A DNA stretch of 11,853 bases from Flavobacteriaceae bacterium (GTDB lineage Bacteria > Bacteroidota > Bacteroidia > Flavobacteriales > Flavobacteriaceae), in NCBI GenBank assembly GCA_013214425.1, contig JABSPN010000047.1, positions 1-11,853 of the forward strand. The letters run 5' to 3'. Both the position numbers and the translations under genes were made by a program. Below the pieces are notes generated by a model. The model saw only the letters and a list, made by a program, of their open reading frames with translations, did not search any database and was not told the origin of the DNA. Positions 6,974-11,853 of this stretch are shown one piece after another (positions within the stretch are counted from its first letter, which is position 1; every line of letters begins with the position of its first letter).

Positions 6974-7014
6974 TTTGTAAAATAATTTACAAAGGTTTTA
7001 CAAGAGTCTTACAA
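6974..7014. promoter_or_regulatory. Operator-like array: three TTACAA repeats at 11-bp period plus one inverted copy
   Basis: TTACAA occurs at 6987-6992, 6998-7003 and 7009-7014, each pair separated by exactly 5 bp. The inverse TTGTAA is at 6975-6980 and makes an 8-bp perfect dyad, TTTGTAAA (6974-6981) with TTTACAAA (6986-6993). The array lies between the divergent genes, 27 bp from the minus-strand TTG start and 58 bp from the plus-strand ATG. Hexamer-N5-hexamer spacing is what OmpR/PhoB-type response regulators bind (for example PhoP and PmrA boxes). The assignment to any regulator is inference. Confidence 0.55.
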
Positions 7015-7035
7015 TTAGAAATAAGTCATTCTTCT

Positions 7036-7043
7036 GATGTTTG
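7036..7043 (+). promoter_or_regulatory. Possible -7 element for the DUF4349 gene
   Basis: GATGTTTG matches TAnnTTTG at seven of eight positions if the first T is relaxed to G. It lies 29 bp before the preferred ATG at 7073 and 21 bp after the last TTACAA repeat, which would put that repeat at the -33 position. Using it would exclude the further upstream ATG at 7037 as a start. Confidence 0.3.
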
Positions 7044-7072
7044 CCTCAGTTAACATTAAAAATATAAAAATT

Positions 7073-8047
7073 ATGAAAAGGAATGGAATATTTAAAATTG
7101 TTTTTACTGCATTTGTAATTATATGTGCATTTTCTTGTAGTAACGATAAGAACGCATTAATAGTTGATGATAAGATATCACTTGAAGAAGTTGATATAAA
7201 TGAGAGTCATGCTTCTATAGAAAATGAATTGCTTGAGTCTGGGTATGTTGATGGTAAAAAAGGTGACATTGATTTTAAATTAGATTACGGAACTACTTAT
7301 TATGATGGAATTGGACGGCAGTCAAAAAATATTAAAGTCGAATCTGAAATCAAAACGTCAGAAAATGTTTATCGCCCAAGTATTAAAATTATCAAAACAG
7401 CTAATGCTCGATACAAAGTGAAAAGTATCGAGACCGCTACAGATGAGATTCAACAACAAGTAGCGGCACTTGGAGGTTATATTTCAGAGATGCGTTATCA
7501 GCACAATGCCTATCAGAAGGAAAATAAATTTACGATTAAGATTCCACAAACAGGATTTGATGAAACACTAAAAAGTATGGAAACTATAGCAGAGTTTGTT
7601 GATCATTTAAATATCTCAACTCGTGATGTGACAGAAGAATATGTAGATGTTAGTAGCAGGTTAAAAACAAAATTGGAAGTAAAAGCCCGTTATGAAGCTA
7701 TTTTGAGGAATAAAGCGAAGACGGTTGACGATATTTTAAATACAGAAGCCAAATTGAGAATGCTTCAGGAAGAAATAGAATCAGCGCAGGGAAGATTAAA
7801 CTATCTAAGTAATCGCGTATCCTTAAGTACGATACAAGTAGAATTATACGAACCGATTAACGGTGAAATAGCAGCGTCACTTCCAACCAATACTTTTGCG
7901 TTCAAGATGCGCTCGGCTTTAAAATTTGGATTAGAAGGAATTGAGGCTATAGTGTTATTCTTCATACATATCTGGCCTTTATTAATTACGGGAACAATCA
8001 TTATTCTTTGGTGGAAAAGGAAGAGAAGTAAGAAGTTGGGGAGTTAA
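7073..8047 (+). CDS. DUF4349-family lipoprotein with C-terminal membrane helix
   Basis: The 324-residue protein is predicted to be anchored at both ends. It has a lipoprotein signal peptide (MKRNGIFKIVFTAFVIICAFSC, lipobox Cys22), an acidic N-terminal part with YYDGIGR at 76-82, and the DUF4349 domain at about 104-262. It ends in a hydrophobic helix at about 290-313 followed by the basic tail KRKRSKK. The segment around 194-248 (RLKTKLEVKARYEAIL, EAKLRMLQEEIESAQGRL) is heptad-like coiled coil. The basic tail after the helix puts the C terminus in the cytoplasm, leaving a periplasmic loop of about 265 residues. I chose ATG 7073 because the signal peptide begins there and an A-rich leader precedes it. 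The in-frame ATG at 7037 would add 12 residues that fit no signal peptide. DUF4349 has no established function that I know of. Confidence 0.88.
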   Translation: MKRNGIFKIVFTAFVIICAFSCSNDKNALIVDDKISLEEVDINESHASIENELLESGYVDGKKGDIDFKLDYGTTYYDGIGRQSKNIKVESEIKTSENVYRPSIKIIKTANARYKVKSIETATDEIQQQVAALGGYISEMRYQHNAYQKENKFTIKIPQTGFDETLKSMETIAEFVDHLNISTRDVTEEYVDVSSRLKTKLEVKARYEAILRNKAKTVDDILNTEAKLRMLQEEIESAQGRLNYLSNRVSLSTIQVELYEPINGEIAASLPTNTFAFKMRSALKFGLEGIEAIVLFFIHIWPLLITGTIIILWWKRKRSKKLGS

Positions 8048-8275
8048 GTAGTAAGAAGTAAAGGAGTTAGTCTTTGCGTCATATCGAGTCTGAATGTTGC
8101 TATTGCTTTAGCGGAGTAACAGATTTGTCACCCTGAGCTTGTCGAAGGGTCTCAGACAAATCGTATCGAGATATAACCTACTTCTCGATACATACTACTT
8201 TGTTGTACACTTCAAGTGAGGTTTTAGTAAACAATCATTTTTTGAATATAGAAAAAGGAAGAGAAGTAAGAAGTT
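8015..8275 (+). repeat. 23-nt direct repeat flanking the hairpin cluster
   Basis: The same 23 bases occur at 8015-8037 and 8253-8275 (start AAAAGGAAGAGAAGTAAGAA, then GTT). The similarity continues more loosely for about 15-20 nt further. The first copy is inside the 3' end of the DUF4349 gene and encodes the basic tail. The second is non-coding. The spacing is 238 bp. The purine-rich sequence could be a dispersed repeat, or the trace of an insertion or local duplication. Confidence 0.7.
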
Positions 8276-8372
8276 CGGAAGAAAGTAGTATTTAAAGTCA
8301 GATGTCTTTTGTTAAACACTCATGGGCTGACACCCGATACCCAATTACTACAACCTAACTAAACAACGATCT
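8048..8372. other. Non-coding stretch of hairpins and repeats
   Basis: This 325-nt gap has no credible gene. From left to right it holds a purine-rich run resembling the 23-nt repeat, the TGTC...CTGAGC palindrome at 8122-8162 and an inverted repeat GTATCGAGA (8163-8171) / TCTCGATAC (8183-8191). Next come a small palindrome CACTT-C-AAGTG (8208-8218) and the second 23-nt repeat copy (8253-8275). The density of inverted repeats suggests a landing site for small palindromic elements. I see no open frame with a plausible start and no RNA family I can name. Confidence 0.7.
8122..8162. repeat. Second copy of the CTGAGCYTGTCGAA repeat family, in a hairpin
   Basis: GATTTGTC (8122-8129) pairs with GACAAATC (8155-8162). 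Inside it, ACCCT (8130-8134) can pair with AGGGT (8146-8150), or alternatively CTGAG (8133-8137) with CTCAG (8151-8155). The 25-nt core at 8126-8150 differs from 5371-5395 at only two positions. Confidence 0.75.
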
Positions 8373-8381
8373 ATGATTATG

Positions 8382-8410
8382 AAAAGTCAGTGCTTATGTG
8401 CTGGCTTTTT
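8382..8410 (+). terminator. Intrinsic terminator upstream of the SprT-like gene
   Basis: AAAAGTCAGTGC (8382-8393), loop TTAT, and GTGCTGGCTTTT (8398-8409) form a 12-bp stem with three G-T wobble pairs and a T run ending at 8410. It would stop readthrough from the DUF4349 side. It overlaps the upstream in-frame ATG codons of the next gene, which argues against those as starts. Confidence 0.65.
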
Positions 8411-8411
8411 G

Positions 8412-8419
8412 TATCTTTG
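8412..8419 (+). promoter_or_regulatory. -7 promoter element of the SprT-like gene
   Basis: TATCTTTG is an exact match to TAnnTTTG, placed directly after the terminator T run. Transcription would start around 8424-8427, at or next to the GTG at 8424. That implies a leaderless or nearly leaderless mRNA. No TTG is visible at the -33 position. Confidence 0.5.
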
Positions 8420-8423
8420 GGAG

Positions 8424-8972
8424 GTGCAACAGATCTTAGAAAAATATCTTCCTGAAAGAGCCGTTCATCAAGCTTTTGAGTTAATTAAAGAACATAATGT
8501 TTACCTTAAGATTGTCAACCAAAGACAAACCAAACACGGAGATTATCGTAAGCTTCCTAACGGACAACACAAAATAACGGTTAATGCAAGTCTAAACAAC
8601 TATCGTTTTTTAGTGACTTTAATTCATGAGATTGCTCATCTGGTAGCGTTCAAGCAATATGGATATGGGATTAAGCCTCACGGAAAAGAATGGAAACATA
8701 CCTTTCAACGACTTATGTTACCCTTTATTCGTCCAGAAGTTTTCCCGAGTCAGATATTGCCTGTTGTAGCCAATCACTTTAGGAATCCGAAAGCCAGTAG
8801 TGATACCGATGCTAAATTATCGTTGGCATTAAAGCAATTTGATGAAGACAACGATAAAAATTATATTTTTGAATTGCCTTTTGGAAGTGTGTTTAGAATC
8901 TATAATGGGCGCATTTTTAAAAAAGGGAACAAACGAGTGAAACGAAATGAATGTGTAGAAGTAAATACATGA
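8424..8972 (+). CDS. SprT-like zinc metalloprotease domain protein
   Basis: The SprT-like fold has an HExxH zinc site. With the GTG start, HEIAH lies at 68-72 (zinc ligands His68 and His72, catalytic Glu69), followed by the third ligand His86 in KPHGKEWK. The domain covers about residues 1-125, and the C terminus (about 126-182) is a conserved-looking, basic tail ending near KRVKRNE. Eukaryotic SPRTN relatives degrade DNA-protein crosslinks, but the role of the bacterial short forms is not established. The frame is also open upstream to ATG codons at 8373 and 8379. Those 17 extra codons are encoded by the terminator hairpin and promoter, and family members as I recall them begin near ILEKYLPERAV, so GTG 8424 (182 residues) is preferred. 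There is no in-frame ATG until well inside the domain. manC follows 99 nt downstream. Confidence 0.85.
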   Translation: MQQILEKYLPERAVHQAFELIKEHNVYLKIVNQRQTKHGDYRKLPNGQHKITVNASLNNYRFLVTLIHEIAHLVAFKQYGYGIKPHGKEWKHTFQRLMLPFIRPEVFPSQILPVVANHFRNPKASSDTDAKLSLALKQFDEDNDKNYIFELPFGSVFRIYNGRIFKKGNKRVKRNECVEVNT

Positions 8973-9071
8973 ACACTGAATTTGTTTCAGCATAATGCAG
9001 AAGTAGAATTGCTCAAAACTGAAGTGTAACAAAAAAAGAAATAGTAAACTAACTAAATAGAGCTCCAAAAA

Positions 9072-10148
9072 ATGAATAGTAATTATTACGCAATATTAAT
9101 GGCAGGAGGCGTAGGGTCTAGATTTTGGCCTGTGAGTACTTCAAATTTTCCGAAGCAATTTCACGACATGCTGGGAACGGGTCAAAGTTTGATTCAAAAA
9201 ACGTTTACCAGACTCTCACATCTCATTCCGAAGGAAAATATTTTTATACTGACCAATGAGCGCTATAATGATTTAGTTTTAGAACAGTTGCCTGAGGTAA
9301 CTCAACGACAAGTGGTGTTGGAACCGGCAATGCGTAATACGGCGCCATGTATTTTATTAGCAGCGTTGAAGATTCAAAAAGAGAATCCAGATGCTGTGAT
9401 GATTGTTGCACCAAGTGATCATTGGATTGAAGATGAACACGCCTTTACAGAGAATGTTCAAGAAGCCTTTGATTATTGTTTAGAGAATGATGCGTTAATG
9501 ACTTTAGGAATTCAGCCTACTTTTCCTAATACAGGATATGGTTATATCGAATATCAGAAAACAGAAAATAGGATAAAATCGGTAGCACAATTCAGAGAAA
9601 AACCAGATTATGAAACAGCAAAGTCGTTTATTGATCAAGGTAATTTCTTATGGAACGCTGGAATTTTTATGTGGAGCGCTAAAAGTGTATTGAAAGCGTT
9701 TCAAGATTTTCAACCTACCCTGTATTCACTTTTCGAAAGCGGAATTTCGAGTTATAATACAGATGACGAAACAGATTTTCTTCAGGAGAACTATGCAAAG
9801 GCCGAAAATATATCGGTAGATTATGCTTTAATGGAGCATGCGAAAAATGTGCATGTGATTGGAGCTACTTTTGATTGGAATGATTTAGGAACCTGGGGGA
9901 GCTTATACGATAAGCTGGACAAAGATACTGGAGGAAATGCTGTGGTGAATGCTAAAACGATAACAGAAGACGCTTCTGGAAACATGATCAGGACAATGAA
10001 TAATAAATTAGTTGTTGTAGACGGATTAGAAGATTATATCATTGTAGATAAAGATGAGGTTTTAATGATATATCCAAAATCCAAAGAACAAGAAATTAAA
10101 CGATTAGTTCAGCAGGTTAAAGATAATTTTGGAAGTGACCTAACTTAA
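9072..10148 (+). CDS. manC: Mannose-1-phosphate guanylyltransferase
   Basis: This 358-residue cytoplasmic enzyme makes GDP-mannose from mannose-1-phosphate and GTP, the precursor for mannose and fucose residues of surface polysaccharides. The nucleotidyltransferase signature AGGVGSRFWPVS is at 11-22, with Lys28 in FPKQF. EPAMRNTAP (84-92), APSDHW (113-118), GYGYIE (155-160), FREKP (174-178), NAGIFMW (195-201) and FDWNDLGTW (267-275) all match the family. A left-handed beta-helix-like C-terminal part closes the protein. It is the short form: the phosphomannose isomerase cupin domain of bifunctional ManC/AlgA proteins (about 470 residues) is absent. No other sugar-nucleotide or glycosyltransferase genes are nearby, so it is not part of a visible polysaccharide cluster. 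Confidence 0.93.
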   Translation: MNSNYYAILMAGGVGSRFWPVSTSNFPKQFHDMLGTGQSLIQKTFTRLSHLIPKENIFILTNERYNDLVLEQLPEVTQRQVVLEPAMRNTAPCILLAALKIQKENPDAVMIVAPSDHWIEDEHAFTENVQEAFDYCLENDALMTLGIQPTFPNTGYGYIEYQKTENRIKSVAQFREKPDYETAKSFIDQGNFLWNAGIFMWSAKSVLKAFQDFQPTLYSLFESGISSYNTDDETDFLQENYAKAENISVDYALMEHAKNVHVIGATFDWNDLGTWGSLYDKLDKDTGGNAVVNAKTITEDASGNMIRTMNNKLVVVDGLEDYIIVDKDEVLMIYPKSKEQEIKRLVQQVKDNFGSDLT

Positions 10149-10186
10149 TTTCTATATTTAAAAAGCGATTTTAGAACATACTTTTT

Positions 10187-11626
10187 ATGGAAGATAAAAA
10201 TCAATTGGAAGGACAAGAACCAAAAAAAGAAGGGAATCCTATTAGACGCGATAATATGAAGCAGAATGCGCAGGGTTTATTTCAGGAAGTAAAAGACTTT
10301 CTGATTGATTTGGTGAATATCAAAGATGAAACCGATAAACCCCAGACCATTGAAGATATCAAAAAAGATATTCCTTTTAAAGGACATACCGTTTGGATCT
10401 TAATCTGTTCTATCTTCATTGCATCCTTCGGGTTAAATGCGAACTCTGTAGCCGTAGTAATTGGTGCCATGTTAATTTCTCCTTTAATGGGCCCGATCTT
10501 GGGTATAGGAATGGCTTTAGCCTTAAATGATATCGATACCTTAAAGAGATCGCTGATCAATTTTGGAGTAATGGTAGGGGTGAGTGTTCTAACAGCCTCG
10601 TTCTTCTTTTGGGCCTTTCCTTTAAAAAGTGAGACATCAGAATTATTAGCGAGAACCGCTCCAGATATTCGTGACGTATTTATTGCTTTCTTTGGAGGTT
10701 TAGCTTTGGTAATTGCCAAGTCTAAAAAAGGAACTATCGCAGGAGTTATATTTGGAGTAGCAATTGCAACGGCATTAATGCCACCATTATGTACAGCGGG
10801 TTATGGTATTGGTATTGGAAAATTAGAATATACCAAAGGGGCTATGTATCTGTTTATGATTAATACAGTATTTATTGCTTTAGCCACGTTTGTTGTGTTA
10901 AAGATTTTACGTTTTCCAATGGTGAAATATGCCAACTCCACTAAAAGAAAACGTATCGCTCAGTTCGCTTCCATAATAGCAATTTTGTTTATGGTTCCTG
11001 CCATTATGACTTTTATAGATGTTTACAAGAAAAGTAAGTTTGAAACAGACTATAAAAATTTTATTCTTGATGAAATCAAAAATAATAAATCTTTAATGCT
11101 TTTAGATGATAATGGAGACTATGAGAAGAAGATTATTGAGTTGGATTTTTATGGGAATTTGCCTGATGAGACTAAAGCTGATTTAAAAAATGAGAAATTA
11201 AATTATGAGTCTCTTAAGGATATTGAAATTTTCTTCAAAGACAGTAATTCTGCGGATGATTATGAATTGGTAAAAGATCTTTTAGAGGAGAAAAGAGATG
11301 AGGTTAAAGATCAAAGAAAAGAGATAGAGACATTAGAACAAACTATTGATGAGCTTAGAAATAAATTAGCTGCCAAAGATGGTCAGAAGCCATTTGACTT
11401 CTTAGGAGTTTCTAAAGATGCCAGAATTAAATTTTCTGAACTTCAATACTTGACTTTTTCTAATGAGCTACGGTCAGATTTTGTTAAGATTGATACGATA
11501 TCAGTAGTAAGGCCTGTTTGGCATACTAGTGTAACAGATAGTACTTTAGTAATGAAAAATCAAGAATTGTCAGATTGGTTAAAAGGACATTTAAAGACCG
11601 AGGTTGAAGTTAAATACGGAAATTAA
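10187..11626 (+). CDS. DUF389 (TIGR00341-type) membrane protein with long coiled-coil C terminus
   Basis: This 479-residue inner-membrane protein has a charged cytoplasmic N terminus (1-65) and about seven hydrophobic segments: roughly 68-84, 87-112, 124-144, 163-178, 183-207, 218-241 and 257-277. The family hallmarks are clear: GLNANSVAVVIGAMLISPLMGP (82-103) and IATALMPPLCTAGYG (193-207). The last 200 residues are soluble, highly charged, and include a coiled-coil-like segment at about 360-396 (LLEEKRDEVKDQRKEIETLEQTIDELRNKL). This C-terminal extension is what distinguishes it from minimal DUF389 proteins. Function is unknown, and family membership rests on motif and topology. It starts 38 nt after manC and ends exactly where the convergent mlaF-like gene ends, without room for a terminator. 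Confidence 0.9.
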   Translation: MEDKNQLEGQEPKKEGNPIRRDNMKQNAQGLFQEVKDFLIDLVNIKDETDKPQTIEDIKKDIPFKGHTVWILICSIFIASFGLNANSVAVVIGAMLISPLMGPILGIGMALALNDIDTLKRSLINFGVMVGVSVLTASFFFWAFPLKSETSELLARTAPDIRDVFIAFFGGLALVIAKSKKGTIAGVIFGVAIATALMPPLCTAGYGIGIGKLEYTKGAMYLFMINTVFIALATFVVLKILRFPMVKYANSTKRKRIAQFASIIAILFMVPAIMTFIDVYKKSKFETDYKNFILDEIKNNKSLMLLDDNGDYEKKIIELDFYGNLPDETKADLKNEKLNYESLKDIEIFFKDSNSADDYELVKDLLEEKRDEVKDQRKEIETLEQTIDELRNKLAAKDGQKPFDFLGVSKDARIKFSELQYLTFSNELRSDFVKIDTISVVRPVWHTSVTDSTLVMKNQELSDWLKGHLKTEVEVKYGN

Positions 11627-11853
11627 TTAAGCATTATCTTCCAAATACATTCTTCTTACTTTTTTCATTAGGTTTGAAGAGTAGACGAAATCGGTAACCG
11701 CTTTGTTGTCGGTTTTAAAGATGTCTTTATTGCTTCCTTCCCAGGCTTTAAGTCCATGCTTCAGGAAAACAATTTTTTGCCCAATTTCCATCACCGAGTT
11801 CATATCATGAGAGTTGATGACAGTCGTGATATTATATTCCTCTGTGATTTCCT
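11627..11853 (-). CDS. ABC transporter ATP-binding protein, MlaF type, C-terminal part
   Basis: This is the last 74 residues of a minus-strand gene that continues past the right edge. Read from the edge, the H-loop NSHD has its switch histidine at visible residue 15. It is followed by MNSVMEIGQKIVFLKHG and the WEGS...DIF segment, and ends in FVYSSNLMKKVRRMYLEDNA. This tail pattern is that of the MlaF ATPase, which with MlaE and MlaD moves phospholipids between the outer and inner membranes. The Walker A, Q-loop and signature motifs lie outside the window. A different ABC ATPase cannot be fully excluded from the tail alone. The stop (11627-11629) directly abuts the stop of the convergent DUF389 gene. 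Confidence 0.8.
   Translation of the reverse strand, partial: EITEEYNITTVINSHDMNSVMEIGQKIVFLKHGLKAWEGSNKDIFKTDNKAVTDFVYSSNLMKKVRRMYLEDNA

Noticed and set aside
7037..7072. ATG at 7037 as start of the DUF4349 protein
   Set aside because: The 12 extra residues precede a complete lipoprotein signal peptide beginning at 7073, and a possible -7 element overlaps this ATG.
8048..8372. CRISPR array or transposon end
   Set aside because: There is only one pair of direct repeats, no regular spacers, no transposase fragment, and the inverted repeats are short and of different sequence.
8976..8990. CTGAA/TTCAG hairpin after the SprT-like gene
   Set aside because: The stem is only 5 bp and no T run follows, so there is no support for a terminator.
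8829..9068. 79-codon minus-strand open frame between the SprT-like gene and manC
   Set aside because: It overlaps the SprT-like coding end, is rich in Phe/Ile as expected from A/T-rich antisense, and has no recognisable features.
10282..10719. 145-codon minus-strand open frame
   Set aside because: It lies entirely inside the DUF389 gene, whose family motifs are unambiguous. The reverse product has no recognisable domain.

Overview
The window looks like chromosomal DNA of a marine-type Flavobacteriaceae (phylum Bacteroidota). The reasons are low G+C, A-rich leaders without clear Shine-Dalgarno sequences, -7 promoter elements of the TAnnTTTG type, a PorV-type outer-membrane protein of the type IX secretion system, and protein families common in flavobacteria. 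No phage, plasmid, transposase, CRISPR, rRNA or tRNA signal was seen.

Layout. (1) 1-3660, + strand, is a conserved housekeeping block: the 3' end of porV, then cdd (cytidine deaminase), pdhA (pyruvate dehydrogenase E1 alpha) and pdhC (E2 with two lipoyl domains), closed by a strong intrinsic terminator at 3615-3645. (2) 3675-5352, + strand, holds an M28 metallopeptidase lipoprotein gene broken by a frameshift near 4284, followed 6 nt later by a short-chain dehydrogenase. (3) 5371-5436 is a palindromic repeat lying between two convergent transcription units. (4) 5437-8047 is a divergent locus that I cannot assign to a known system. A minus-strand pair (a membrane protein with a predicted cytoplasmic N-terminal domain, translationally coupled to a small lipoprotein) faces a plus-strand DUF4349 lipoprotein. 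The two lipoproteins share the motif YYDG[V/I]GR. The intergenic DNA between the divergent genes carries three TTACAA hexamers spaced exactly 11 bp apart plus one inverted copy, an architecture like the binding boxes of OmpR/PhoB-type response regulators. (5) 8048-8372 is a non-coding stretch of hairpins and repeats, including a second copy of the palindrome-family core and a 23-nt direct repeat. (6) 8382-10148, + strand, has a terminator hairpin and promoter leading into a SprT-like zinc protein that probably starts at GTG, then mannose-1-phosphate guanylyltransferase. (7) 10187-11626 is a DUF389 membrane protein that directly abuts, convergently, the 3' end of an MlaF-type ABC ATPase running off the right edge.

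How the genes relate: pdhA and pdhC supply two subunits of the pyruvate dehydrogenase complex (E1 beta and E3 are not here). PorV, the lipoproteins, DUF4349, DUF389, MlaF and GDP-mannose synthesis all concern the cell envelope, although apart from tight gene pairs there is no sign that they form one pathway. The best candidate for something undescribed is the divergent locus in 5437-8047 with its iterated operator-like DNA.
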